A stretch of DNA of 64,000 bases from Cephalotus follicularis (Eukaryota > Streptophyta > Magnoliopsida > Oxalidales > Cephalotaceae): the NCBI GenBank assembly GCA_001972305.1, contig BDDD01002100.1, positions 128,693-192,692 on the forward strand, in the 5' to 3' direction. The translations under genes were made by a program, and so were the position numbers. Shown here in pieces: positions 1-11,828 of this stretch. Every line of letters begins with the position of its first letter. Positions within the stretch are counted from its first letter, which is position 1. Below the pieces are notes generated by a model. The model searched no databases. It had not been told where the DNA came from and saw only the letters and a list, made by a program, of their open reading frames with translations.

Positions 1-2103
1 ATGGTGTTGAAGACTGCAATCAAATAATGAAACAATAACACTTAGTGCCCATGAAATTAACCCAATAAAATAAAATAAAGTGTGACCATGAAATCAACCC
101 AAGAAAATAAAAATAATAGAAGAATAATCAGTTTCTATAAGAATCTCACCTTTTTTCACTTATATTTCCTACTACGAATCAGGATTAGATACTATGATAG
201 GGATTATACGAGATTGTCTTATCTAGGGTTCATAAAATTTATGCTCTCATGATTTTGGGATATATTCATAAAATAGAATCTAATTTTGTTTTTCTTATCA
301 ATACTTGTGTGTAGGATTTGTGCTAATGAAGATGTGTCATATGTTTCATGAATTGGGTTTTTTGGTTTCCTAAATCGTGAAACATACTATCGCATTTTGT
401 GCTATCACAGTTGATTTTTGTTGACTAACGGTAATTGCTAAAATTTTTTAAGCTGGGGTAGGTAAATTGCACATCTGAAAATTCAGTTGTGTGATTTTAA
501 AACGAGGGAAAGTTCAGGTAAGAATGTTAATTTTTTTTTTCTGCCTATCTCCCCTACAAACTCTAGATATCTCTCTCATCTCTTTACCAATTTATCCCTT
601 AATTCTCTCTCTCATCTCACTATCTCGTATCAAGTTTTTCCCTCCCTTCCTCTGGTCTCACTCTATTATTCAAAGAATATGATCTCCCTTAAATTAATCT
701 CCACGTATCAAAAATCTCGACAACAGTTTTATTCGTGATATTTTAATGACATACACAAAAATAACCGTAAATATTATATTTTTAGTGATGATTACGGTGA
801 TTGTAACTAATAATAATAAGGTGATTCAAATATTGACAAACAAATTCTTAAACATCAATAATAAACAAAGTCTAGTACAAATCCAAAAAAAAATTGTACA
901 CAACCATTGTTCGATATTAAATTGTATAAATGTCAAGCTAAAAATTCTAGAAATATGAAGAGTGTTGATTTAAACATCCTCGTTGACAAAAGAAATGATT
1001 ATTCTTCAAGACTCAAGGCAGCGGTTGCTCTAATTAATTTGTCGTGACATTTTCGCATGAAGTTGACCTAAGAATAGCAAAGAAATTGTGTTAGTTGGCT
1101 CAAATTTATAGAAAGTCATAGTCAGTATGTTGTTACAGTGGGATAAATATCGTTAAAGTTATTTAACGGAAGAGTATTATTAGTAAATTTAGCGTAATTA
1201 TCATGCTTATATCTTTTTATTTGGAATTATTGACAAATCTAAACAATCAAACTGGTGCGTATTTGTATGTCTTTTAATTCGTTGTTTTACCCTTTGATCC
1301 ATAGTACACGCTGCAGTATAAGTTTTGTAAAAAATAAGAAAGGTATAAGAACATAAATAAAGGTTAAAGATATGAGCTTCTAAAATTTAGTATTTGAAAA
1401 ATGTTTAGAAAATGACAGTGGTTTAGCATATGTTAGAAAAGTCAACATCTAATTCTTAGTTAGATTCAATGCTGAGCACATTGAATACAGAACGAGATGG
1501 AGATCTAAATCAATCATCTGTGATAGGTACTCTATGTAATGTAATATTTAATTCTAATAGACAAATGTTATCAATAAAAAAAAAGATCAAATTAAAAAAA
1601 CATTTAACACAATGTAATACTTCATACTTTCTTAAAAATTCATTAATAAAAAATATCATTTTAAGATGCATATTCACATATTAGAAGCTAAATATTAAAA
1701 GAAATAATTTACCTTTTGACGCTCTCGTCGCGATATCACTCAAATCTAGAATTAAACAAATTTATCTCTACTGATAATAAGCCTATAAGAAAAGTATGTA
1801 AAAAGAGTTAATATGATATATTCACAAATAAGAATATATTAGTAGAAAATGGGTTATAAACAAATTAGGGTTGTAAAACTACCAATTTAAAATTGGATCC
1901 AAAAATACTAAACTTATAATACCAAAAAACCACTAAAATTTTCGGCTCAAAGTAAACAAAAATGGATTTAAACAAAAAAAGGGACCAGACCCATTTTGGG
2001 TCTTAAACTAAATTATATCTACAACCAAATCAAACATAAAACAAAAATGAACATGTGCAATTAGATCTTTCGCTGAATTTTTGTTCCTTTTATTTAGGGA
2101 GGA
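1..2103. other. AT-rich intergenic DNA, no gene recognised
   Basis: Short chance reading frames only, with no recognisable domain and no plausible splice pattern linking them. A CT-rich patch at about 541-660 resembles a plant 5' leader, but no convincing start codon or coding exon follows it. The DNA around 1550-1950 is rich in A runs. I see no terminal repeats that would define a transposon here. Confidence 0.5.
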
Positions 2104-2111
2104 TATGGAGG

Positions 2112-3607
2112 TAGGGGTGTTTATGCAGGTATTACCTGAATCGTAATTTTTTGAGGTTCGGTTTTGCGATTTTTCGAGGGAAAATTATCCAACCCGCACC
2201 CGAACCGCACTTAAAGTTCGGGTTGCGGTTACCCGTCCCAAACTACAATGCGGTTTTTGGGTTTCCCATAATTTTACACTTTTAATTAAAATTAATACAA
2301 AATCAGAAAACCAAAACAGGAAGTGCCATCAACACATGGGCACGCCCAGTGGTTCATGAATCAGGGCATCTTCATAGCAACGCTACCTGCCTAACACATT
2401 AGGGCATTGCTTGAAGATTGGTCATGCAGAAGTATAATAAAAATATACAAAAGATCACTTCTTATTGCAAATCTGATGTATACACCAAAAAAACAAAGAA
2501 AACGGTAATAAGCTGTTGTGATAAAAATAAGTCCAGCCAAAGTTGTTCCAGCTCAGATTAGGCAGGCTCATCCTTTAAATTTCACAAATCTATGGAAATT
2601 TCAAATTCAGTATCTTCTCTAAACCCAAAATCCCATTGCTCAGCTCGAAAATCCCGGCTAAATTCCCTAATATCAGTTTCAAAGAACAAATCATTTTTTT
2701 TCCTCTTTAGAATAATAAAAATTTAGAAGTTTTAAGGTAGAAGAAGGATGCAAAAATGTATATGGTAGAACTATCATGATAATCAACTTTTGACCAAGCA
2801 ATAGGAAATATACAATTGATGTAAATAACCTGTACTTTCCTCTGTCGTTGGTGTTGAGAGCGAGAGAGACAGAGATTGTTGGGACTTGGCGACTTGCCGT
2901 TGGTGTTTAGAGTGAGAGGAGAGCCTTTGAGAGTGAGAGGAGAGGAGGAGGAGAGGTCGTTGCGACTTGCCGTTGGTGTTGAGATCGAGAGAGACAAAGA
3001 TTGTTGCGAGTTACGACTTGTCGTTGCTGTGTTGAGAGTGAGAGGACTCAGAGGAGAGAGCCGTTGAGAGTGAGAGGATAGGAGGATGAGAGGTCGTTGA
3101 GACTTGCTGTTGGTATTGAGAGCGAGAGAAACAGAGATTGGAGGCCAGAGATATGTTACGGTTGGCATTGCAGAACAAATTTGGGGGAATTTCATTTTCG
3201 TCAATTTCTTTCTTCGAACACGCTGTTTGGGTGTGGGATGGGGGAGAATTCGTGGAGCTGAAGAGTGAAGTCAAATGTGGTCAGTTATGGTATGGGCCAT
3301 TCAGCTGAGCAATGGGCCAAAGTTACACTAGACATTGAGTTATGGGCGTTGCAGTCAGAATGTAGCTTACACTTATTTATGGCCCAATATGCCATAACAA
3401 AATTTCGGGTATTCAATATGCCATAACAAAATTTCAGGTATTCGGGCGAATAGCCGAAAATTTAAGATTTTATAAACCGCACCTGAACCGCATTTTAGAT
3501 TTAACCGCACTCCCCGCCCTGAATACCCGAAATACCCACACCCGAAAAAGAAATTTGGTGATGTTTGGTTCGATTTTTCAGTTTTCGGGTAATTTTGCAC
3601 ACCCCTA
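2112..3607. mobile_element. Non-autonomous hAT-superfamily DNA transposon (1,496 bp)
   Basis: The ends form an imperfect inverted repeat beginning TAGGGGTGT and ending ACACCCCTA. They are flanked by a perfect 8-bp target duplication TATGGAGG at 2104-2111 and 3608-3615. An 8-bp duplication with TA(G)GGG-type ends is the hallmark of hAT elements. Subterminal DNA at 2120-2260 and 3470-3600 is rich in CCGAACCGCA and ACCCG motifs, as expected for hAT transposase-binding regions. No transposase reading frame is present, so it must have moved in trans. The interior carries a GA-rich minisatellite. Confidence 0.85.
2840..3145. repeat. GA-rich minisatellite inside the hAT element
   Basis: Degenerate tandem copies built from GAGAGTGAGAGGAG blocks alternate with CGACTTGCCGTTGGTGTTGAG-like blocks, with a spacing of roughly 55-65 bp. 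Overlapping frames on both strands read through it (Ser/Leu-rich on the minus strand). These are a by-product of the repeat, not a gene. Confidence 0.6.
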
Positions 3608-3615
3608 TATGGAGG

Positions 3616-3999
3616 AGGCAATATCTTTTTGGCATTTGAAATGCCCATATTTNTAGCTAACTCTCATCAAAGCATTCTCAACTCTCACCCTCACTCAGTC
3701 TCTCGTCTCTCATCACTCGCAACTTACAGTGTCACAAACAATAAATCTCTCTCCTATGATTTGATTTTCACTCAAAACCCACAAATAAAAACCTCGTCGC
3801 ATCCTTTATCTTCATTCCTGGTGCACACTCCATCATTGACACACCGAGCCAATGAGTCATGAAGTGAATGTTATGATGCACCGAGACGATTCACTAACAC
3901 ATCGAGTATCTGAGCACCGAGTGTTCCGAGCCAACAATTCTGTTCTCCATCTACGTACCTCTGACGCATCAACCCTCACTCATCCTCCGATTTACAAAG
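3616..3999. other. Intergenic DNA with one ambiguous base
   Basis: This lies between the hAT element and E1. The base at 3653 is n. A CT-rich stretch (3658-3720) is followed by a short open frame with no recognisable similarity. It directly continues the DNA left of the hAT element once that element and one TATGGAGG copy are removed. Confidence 0.4.
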
Positions 4000-4233
4000 T
4001 TACTTGTAATACCCCGAATTTTATAATATAAAAGAATGGCTATTGGGCTAGCAATGTTTCCTTTGGATTGGGCCGAATTGGATTAAAGGAGAATTGGGCA
4101 TTGGAAATGTGCTTTATGGTATTTGGTCCAAGGAAGTGAAAGCAAGTGTTGGGCCGACCCAAGTGCTCAGCCCATATTTTGTATGTGCCGGCTAAGAATT
4201 ATGTAGTAAATTCTAGAGTTTTCCTTTTGCTGG

Positions 4234-4244
4234 CTATAAAAAGG
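4234..4244 (+). promoter_or_regulatory. TATA box of the E1 LTR
   Basis: CTATAAAAAGG lies about 230 bp inside the left end of E1, followed by a purine-rich leader. This is the expected place for the U3/R boundary promoter of a long LTR. E3 has an equivalent box about 180 bp from its left end. Confidence 0.55.
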
Positions 4245-4648
4245 AAGGAAGTGAGTGGAGACGGAGGCTGCCATTTTGGAGAGAAAGAGATAAGGAGATA
4301 ATAGTTATCTGGAAACTTCCTGTCTCCCTTTTCATTCTCTTTTAAATCCCTCACCCTCAGCCTTTGAAAGAAAAGGAAAAAACCACCCTGGAAGCAAAGG
4401 AGAAGCAAGTGGTGCGTGACTAGCTGAGCAAAGGAAAGCATAATCAACTCCAGTGGATTTAAGGTAGGATCTACTTCCTACTCAGAGCCTTTACTCTTAA
4501 TGTGTATTGTTATGAGTACTGTGATAATAATGAATGCTCGGGCTAAGACTAGGTAAATGTTATAAAGGTAGAATGACTGAGATGGGTTAAATGGTTCTCT
4601 GCAATTGATGGGTATTAGAGTTAGTAGATGCTTGGGTCTCGTGGGCGT

Positions 4649-4674
4649 TATATATATATATATATATATATATA
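4649..4674. repeat. (TA)n microsatellite
   Basis: About 13 uninterrupted TA units in E1, just left of the GC-rich minisatellite. Confidence 0.9.
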
Positions 4675-4699
4675 TTGCATTGTGTTTAGCGTGAATGGG

Positions 4700-5860
4700 A
4701 ATAGTGCGTCCTCATCATGCTATGCGCACGAAGACCCTACGCTTGTCATGCGTCCAAGCACCCGAGCTGGCTATGCACTGAGAATGAAGTGTTGTCTGCC
4801 AAACACTCTATCGTCATGCGTCCGAGCACGTAGAGCATGCGTTCTGGCACTCCATGCACCAAGCATGCTAAGTAGTGCATCCTGGCACTCCATGTGCCCG
4901 AGCATGAAAGGTGGTGCGTCCTAGCCAACCATGCGCCATGCATGCCAAGATGGCGCCTAAGCCAACCATGCCTGCGGCCGAGCATGCATACGTCTGAGAG
5001 TGCCGAGATACCTAGATGGCGCCAAATCTCTCCATGTGCATGCGTCTCGAGCATGCATCAACATGGCCGAGCTTCCCACATCGTGAGCGTGCAGTGTCAT
5101 GGCCGAGCTCTCCCTAACGCCATGAGTCCCGAGCATGGCATAGCACCCGAGCTCTCCAACACAGGTGTTCCGAGCATGCGTTACCCAGTGCCCGAGCTCT
5201 TGTGTAAATGCGTGCGTCCAAGATGCTGAGATGGCACCTAAGCAAGCCATGCATATGTCCGAGCTTGTCGAGCAATGCCCAACACCGGAGCAATGCACCT
5301 GAGCTCCAGGAATACGTCCCGAGCATGCCCAGTAATGTGTCCAAGCTCTCCTATGCATACTTCATGAGCATGCAAGACACCCGACCTGGGCGCCGAGCTC
5401 TCTTCTGCATGCTTTCCGAGCATGCAAGACGCCTGACCTGGGCCCCGAGTCCCCTCTGCATGCACCAGAGCACACCTAGCAATACCCATGAGCTCTCCAT
5501 ATCGTGAGCGTGCAGCGCCATGGCCGAGCTCCCCATGTGCATGTGTCCCGAGCGTGCAACGTCATGGTTAAGCTCTCCATATCGTGAGCATACAACATCA
5601 TGGCCAAGCATGGCATAACGCCCGAGCCCCTAACACCATGCCTGCGTCCGAGCATGAAATGCCATGCCGAGCTTTCCAAGCCGAGCATGCGTCCCGAGCA
5701 TGCAATGTTGTGCGCCGATCTCTCCATAGCGTAAGCATATGTCCCGAGCATGCGACGTAAGGCTCCCGAGCTCTCCACAACATGCATCTCGGGCATGCAA
5801 TGTTAGGTGCCCGAGCATGCCATGCGTTGAGCATGCATGCTATGCACCGAGTGCTCTTGA
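4700..5860. repeat. CGAGCATGC-rich minisatellite in E1
   Basis: About 1.16 kb of degenerate tandem repeats built from CCGAGCATGC, GCCGAGCTCTCC and CCATGC blocks, spaced mostly 30-60 bp. Sphl-like GCATGC and SacI-like GAGCTC palindromes recur many times. The block is much more GC-rich than its surroundings. Several overlapping open frames on both strands (for example 4746-5054 and 5598-5996, minus) arise only from the repeat phase and should not be taken as genes. Confidence 0.8.
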
Positions 5861-5935
5861 TGCCTGAGTATTTAAATTGTACCCGACCTAGGCGTCGTGA
5901 AGGACTAGAGTAGCAGAGTGAATGAAAGTGAAAGG

Positions 5936-6245
5936 AAAATGAATGTAGTGCAGTGTAGTGTAATGTAGTGCAGTGTAGTACAAAGGCATACCTCACAGTG
6001 AAATAGAAATGTAGTGTTACTATAATGTTAGTGCAATAATGAATGTAGTGTAATGTACTGTAATGGACTATATCACCGCTGAGATGAACCCTACGGGGGT
6101 CACCGGCCTAGATGAGTCAGTAAGGCTATTCCCGAGATGAACCAGGAGGGTCACTGAGATATCCCATGGATCATCGATTGAGATGAGCCAATGGATCACC
6201 GATTGAGATGAACCTGATGGATCACCAATCGAGATGAGCCACAAA
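5936..6245. repeat. Two short tandem arrays in E1 (TAGTG-type, then GATGAACC-type)
   Basis: 5936-6065 repeats GTAGTGCAGTGTAATG-like words. 6078-6240 repeats a unit of about 30 bp containing GAGATGARCC and GGATCACCGAT. Both lie inside the E1 LTR between the GC-rich minisatellite and the E2 insertion. Confidence 0.6.
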
Positions 6246-7229
6246 TGTAAAATGAATGTTAATGTTTAGTGTAATGTATAATGTTTGATAAATGGTAATG
6301 AAAGTGTGAATGTTCCTCTCATCTGCCTACAATGCCTAGAGGTCGTATATTACTCTTCCTAAAACCGAGGAACCCGAGGAACCAGTCTGCCTAAAATATA
6401 ATGTTTATTCCATCCCGGCTCCTCTGTCTTCAACGTCTGGAGTGCGTCTACAGTTCCTCCTTAAGTAGGGGATGCCAGGGAAAAAAGTAATGATTGTTAA
6501 TGGTACTATAAATGTTATAAATGCTTGTACTGTATGGTTGGCTATGCATTGTGTCACACCCCGTTTCCCAAACGACATATAAATGGTAGCAATTAACATA
6601 AATAATCCGGCTTATCCAATTTTACGATAAATTTAAACATTTCTAAACAGATATGTCAGTTGCGGAAGCCTTTAAATATAAGCTGAACTAACAACGTAAC
6701 ACGCATCCCATACTACGTGTTACAATAATACAACATCATTGTTAATTGCTCACAAACGGAGCGTGAATTATCCTTTATTTTAATCATAAGTAACTCCCAA
6801 AAGAAGTTCGCATTTATAATCCAACACAGAACATTGTTCAAAACCCAAATACAAATTATCTAAATTGAACAAGTACAAAACATCATTCTCTCCAACATGA
6901 GAAGGATTATCATAATACATAAATCAGCTTAAACAACCTTCAAGTAGCAGCTCCCAAAATAGCCTTAACCGCACTCGTCTGATTGTCTCCGTCAATCTGA
7001 AATAGTAGGGGGTTAGCCTTTGTCCTCACTCGGCTAAGTATATAATACATTTTGGGATCAAGTAATGAATGACATGAAATGTATGCATTCATGATGCAGT
7101 ACGTAAATAACATAGGATATATATAAATATATGCATATACCCACAAGCAGGTATCACTCGAGGGTCACGATAACACAAGTACGAAACTATCCCCGAAGGA
7201 GCTAGATACAACGATCAGGTCGCTAAGGA

Positions 7230-7475
7230 CCCATCAAGCCAGATTAGAGTTGCTGACACCCAGGGTCAACAACCGGTTACTTGCGCAACAGTGCTTAGTA
7301 ACCAGATGGGAGTCCCTAGCTACTTGCCCAACAGAGCTCAGTAACCATTTCGTGGGAAACCCTAGCTACTTGCCCAGCAAAGCTTAGTGGCTACCGTATA
7401 CGGAACTTCCAACTGCTTCCCAACAGAGCTCAGTAGTGGAATTCCTGGTTACTTACCCAACAGGGTTTAGTAACC
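7230..7475. repeat. About five copies of a 55-60-bp tandem unit in E2
   Basis: Each copy has a core like ACTTGCCCAACAGAGCTCAG followed by TAACC or TAGTGG and a variable spacer. Units recur near 7267, 7320, 7367, 7414 and 7450. The array is part of the LTR and does not encode anything. Confidence 0.7.
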
Positions 7476-8187
7476 CAAACAAGCCATCACAAGTAATTAG
7501 CATATAAGAAATACTTGCAAACAAACATCCCAAATGAGCATCAGTCCTTTTTAAAACATGGTTTACCATTTCAGCTACTCACCCAACAGAGTTTAATAGT
7601 TATCAATATTTCACAGTCCTTCTCAAGAAATTTATAAGTATAAAATCTTGAAACATATATATATTTTCGTTCAAATATATAAGAATCCTTTTCAATCCTT
7701 TTCAAGCAGTGTAGTGTATCATAAAATACTTGAAAACCATATATTTTAAAAATATACTCATATCCGTATAACATAATTTTAATTATGTGAAACCGTTTCG
7801 CAATCCTTTTGGAAAGTATTCATTTCCGTCATAATCCATTTTCAAGGTAATTTATTATGTATAAAATACTTGTCAATATTACATTTGTTCAAATGTATAA
7901 CTAGTCTTTGCACGGTATTTAATCCTTTGAAATTACTTATTTTAGTATACATAATTTCAAACATTTGAAATCATTTGTACAGTCCTTATTAGGAAATATA
8001 TGTATTTCCACATAATATCATATACATATTTCTCAAATCTAAATCATTTAAGAAATCATGCGGTATTAAAACAAAGCAAATCACAGCAATATTAAATGCA
8101 ACCATATGCTCAAACATGCCTAGGGTCGCTTCTAGAATCGTTCCGGAGCTAACGGGTCCAAAATGGGTCAAACCATACATCCCAGGA

Positions 8188-9650
8188 GGAAAGACGTCGA
8201 TGTCTTTCCAAAACGCGTAGATGTCCATTGTCCCAAAAACGTCGAGGTTCATTCCCAAAGTCACAGCTTGAAACAGTACGGATGCATCGACGTCTTTTCT
8301 GTAGGCGTCGACGCCTACAAACCAAAACCCTTACGCGTCGATGTTCATCACAACGCGTCGACGTTTAAGGTAGGAACCTTAACACGTCCTCGCGTTATGT
8401 ACAAGTCCTAATGCATGGCAACCAAAGACGTCGATGCCTTCGATAGACGTCGATGCTTAAGTGGTACCAGAAGGTGTCACCACAACCAAGCTCCATTTCA
8501 AAGAAGAATCCATCCTCCATTCATGCATACACTTCCCAGATACACCACATAGGTTGTAACGCGCACCACAGGTTATCCATATGTATAACCAAATCACCAA
8601 CTCATCAAAGGTTCACAAATCCAAAAGCAAACGTTGCAGTTCTGCAAATATTTGAAGTAGACATCGACGCTTAACTAAGACGTCGACGTCTATCGTCACA
8701 TCGCCTAAAGACATCGATGCTTATCACAAAAGCATCGACGTGCAAGAGCCCAGAACACTGTCTCTTTCGTTCTATCCACAACCAGTGATACTCAACCCAT
8801 ATATACATACAATCAAGCATGGAATTCACCCAGAAATCAACATGCATATATAGTCTACACCAACAGGTATTCATATCATCAATCAAACATTTAGTTCAAC
8901 TCCCAACCAGCATGCAATTCATGCATTTCACTCATGGCAACACATTATCTTTGAACTCAATATGTACATATAATTCCCCTACCTCTGGTTTCAAGTTAGA
9001 AACCTTGAAAGTCCACCTCTTTGTGTTCCAAGGGTTGATCACAGCAGCTCCAAGGTTGTCCCGTAGCTGCAGGCCTCCAGCTCCAAGTTTCCAAGAACTC
9101 CACTGGTCCAGTAATGGCAGAACTCCTCACTCGCTGTTTCTTTCCTTCCTTGTTAACACTCAGGTGTTTAACCAGACAAGCAAGGAAGAGAGAGCATTTA
9201 TTCTGGAGAACTCTCTCCCTTCATTACTGTCCTCGTTGCATGCATTTGCAGGCTCCATTTCCCCATTCCTTCTCTCTTCGTTTTCTTCTCTCTTTTTCAT
9301 CTTTTTCCTCTTTGTTTTCTGCATTTGCATGTGAAGATGTGTGCCCTTTGCATGCACAAGATTGAGGACACGTTCTGTTGCATGCCTGGTAACATTCCAG
9401 CATGCACAACACGTTGCATCAGGTGCCTGCAAGCCTTGGATTTCCCCTTCCTTTGCACGTTATTCTGTCAGTTCATAACGTGACTGATATCCTTTTGAAA
9501 GGTGTCGATGTCTTTCCTTAGACGTCGATGTCTTTTCCTCTTTGTATCAAGGCGTCGATGCCTTCGTATGCTTCGACGTGCATGTGCATGCATTTACGTG
9601 CGCCGTTCGCGCCCATAGGCGTCGACGTCTTTACAGACGTCGATGCGTTT
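8188..9650. repeat. Dispersed GTCGACG / GTCGATG motif cluster in E2
   Basis: GACGTCGATG, GCGTCGACG and AGACGTCGATG words recur in two clusters (8188-8460 and 8650-8740) and again at 9500-9650. Spacing is irregular, about 20-60 bp. The same motif class forms a cluster in E3 at 25486-25893, so it is a shared LTR feature rather than random. Confidence 0.6.
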
Positions 9651-10272
9651 AGTCCAAAACTGCACCGTTTTGTATCAATTAGAATTTATTTATTATTCCA
9701 ATCATCCCCTTTCCCAAAATCCACACTTTTAAGTTTTGGGAGCATCAGATAAGTCAAAATTTATGCCATTCTCATTAATTCAAAAATAATATTTCACTAA
9801 GATTGAAATATTACATTGTGTAGAAATCCCGGGCGTTACACATTGCATCTCTCATTGCATACATGCTGCATTGCACTCCACATATGCATGGGTAGTAGTT
9901 CATAAACAACAAGTGGTTGCTGACCCATTGCATTGTTATGAAATGGGTCAGGTGCAGGTGGAGCTTCGCAGCAAGCAGAAGATTAAACAGCCAAGTAAGT
10001 CTCCTTCTTCCAGTTGCAGTTCGACGACCCAAGAATATTATGATGAGATTATATTTGTTTCTGACCTGCCGAGATGTGACAGAGCTAGACCTTAAACAAT
10101 ATTGTATACATTGGATTTTATCCATATAAGTGATATTTTATTGGATTTTCCGCATGCATTATCTTGTTTTTAAATATTTTTAATTATTCCGCTAAATTGT
10201 TATAAGTATTGAATGGTACTGTAGTAGCGCACCAGGCCTTGGGGGTTGACCATTGGGGTTTGAGGCGTTACA

Positions 10273-10559
10273 TTACTAATTGCTTCTTCTTTTTCTAATC
10301 TCTCTGTAAAGTATTAGATCTGTAAATTGTTAGATATGTAGTATTAGATCAGTATAGTATTAGATTTATAGATTTATATAGCGCACACCATGATTGTTAT
10401 TGTGCTTGGTAATTGTTGATTCTCGAGAAATTGGTGATGTTTGTGTGGAGTGTTTGATGTGGGTGTGGAGGTAGCTATGAGAGAGATGAACATTGGTGGT
10501 ATTGTCTGAGTGTGATAAATCCAATCTCTTTCCCTGGTTGTTGTGTTTTTTGGCTCCAT
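10273..10559. other. Intergenic DNA right of E1
   Basis: Begins with the right copy of the E1 target duplication, TTACT. It contains repeated TATTAGATC/GTTAGAT words at 10310-10375. No gene, RNA or transposon end recognised. Confidence 0.4.
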
Positions 10560-11615
10560 TTATAACAGGTGAAGACAATCTCCAAATTAAGGCATATTCT
10601 CATAAATCAATGCCCAAATCAAGGCAATCCCTTTGAAATCTCACAAATCAATCCTCAAGTTAAGGCAAAATCCCTCAAATCAAGACAAAATCCAGCTAAA
10701 TCAAGTTGGTAAATGTGGGGGATATGGACACTTGGCATGCCCATAGGTTCACACTTGGCATGCCAAGGTTAGCCCCCCAAATCAATGCATACTTCCTGAA
10801 ATCAATGCCCAAATCAAGGCAAACCCCTTCAAATCTCAATAATCAATCATCAAATCAAGGTAAAATCCTCCTAATCGAGGCAAAATCTCCAAAATCAGTG
10901 GGGTAAATTGGGAGATATGCACACTTAGCATGCCCATAAGTTGACACTTGGAATGGTTAAATCTCTCAAATCGAGACAAAATCCTCCAAATCAAGGTGTT
11001 AAATATGAGGGATATGAATATTTGGCATGCTCATAGGTTGACATTTAGCATGCCAAGGTTAGCTCATATCCTTCTTTAAAATCCCTCAAATCAAGGTGGT
11101 AAATATGAGTGATATAGACACATGGCATGCTCATAGGTTGACACTTAGCATGACAAAATCCCTCAAATCAATGTGGTAAATATGGAGATATGAACACTCG
11201 ACATGCTTATAGTTTGACACTTGGCATGCATATCCTCCCCATAAATCAATCCTCAAATCAAGACAAAATCCCCAAAATCAAAGCAAAATTTCCCAAATCA
11301 AGGTCGTATATATAGGAGATATGGACACTTGACATGCCAAGGTTAGCCTTTCAAATCAAGGCACACTCCACCAAATCAAGGTAATCCTCTTCAAATCCCA
11401 CAAATCAATCCTCAAATCAAGACACCAAACCAAGCTGGTAAATATAGGGGATATTGACACTTGACATACCCATATGTTGCACTTAGCATGACAACATCTC
11501 CCAAATCGAAACAAAATTCCCTAAATTAATGTGGTAATTATGGGGTATGAACACTTGACATGCTCATAGGTTGACACTTAACATGCCAATATTAGCCCAT
11601 GTCCTTCTTTAATAT
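10560..11615. repeat. Degenerate tandem repeat with TTGGCATGCC and CAAATCAAGG motifs
   Basis: About 1.05 kb of diverged repeats. The recurring order is CCTCAAATCAAGG, GGTAAATATG, GGATATGGACACTTGGCATG, CCATAGGTTGACACTTAGCATG, then CCAAGGTTAGCCC. Unit length drifts between roughly 60 and 150 bp through internal deletions. It has no coding potential and no terminal repeats. It could be a local satellite or the repetitive interior of a decayed transposon. Confidence 0.7.
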
Positions 11616-11828
11616 ATTTGTTAATGTCATTATTATCAATATTGACATGCAAGATGGGATTTCCAAGAGAAGATATCATTCCATCGGTTAGAGTTTTCTA
11701 ATTTTGCAATTCTAAATTAAAATTAATTTTAATTATTTATTATATCGTAATGTAAAATATTTTTCTCTCGATAAGAAACATAAACAAACAATGGTTGATC
11801 CACTGGAGGACAAGGACAAAACGGAACA

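Larger units (their letters stand above)
6552..9840 (-). mobile_element. E2: solo LTR (3,289 bp) nested in E1, opposite orientation
   Basis: Read on the minus strand it begins TGTAACGCCCGGGATTTC and ends CGGGGTGTGACA, matching the pattern of E1 and E3. A perfect 5-bp target duplication CATTG flanks it (6547-6551 and 9841-9845). It contains no gag or pol, so it is best read as a solo LTR inserted into E1. It carries two internal repeat arrays, one of CTTGCCCAACAGAGCTCAG type and one rich in GTCGACG motifs. Open frames inside it (for example 8819-9334) show no recognisable domain. Confidence 0.75.
4005..10272 (+). mobile_element. E1: large solo LTR (about 3.0 kb), interrupted by nested E2
   Basis: It begins TGTAATACCCCGAATTTT and ends GAGGCGTTACA, and is flanked by a perfect 5-bp target duplication TTACT (4000-4004 and 10273-10277). 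TG...CA ends with a 5-bp duplication are diagnostic of LTR retrotransposon integration. No gag or pol is present, so the simplest reading is a solo LTR left by LTR-LTR recombination. Removing nested E2 (6552-9840) and one copy of its duplication leaves 2,974 bp. The TGTAAYRCCCSG start is shared with E2 and E3 and is typical of long LTRs of plant Ty3/gypsy chromoviruses of the Tekay/Del kind; the clade is inference. A TATA box near the left end sets the plus orientation. Confidence 0.75.

Noticed and set aside
2707-3204. 165-codon Ser/Leu-rich minus-strand frame
   Set aside because: It is a reading of the GA-rich minisatellite within a hAT element, with no domain and overlapping frames on the other strand.
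4746-5996. Several overlapping 80-130-codon frames on both strands
   Set aside because: They come from the phase of the CGAGCATGC minisatellite, have Cys/His/Arg/Ala-rich low-complexity translations, and show no domain or splice structure.
7230-7475. Regular repeat-spacer pattern resembling a CRISPR array
   Set aside because: The host is a plant with introns and nuclear transposons. The repeats are diverged and lie inside an LTR with target duplications. The same applies to 10560-11615 and 33037-33137.
8819-9334. 171-codon frame as a secreted or membrane protein
   Set aside because: It lies inside E2, has no conserved motif, and its hydrophobic tail is the CT-rich LTR leader read in one frame.
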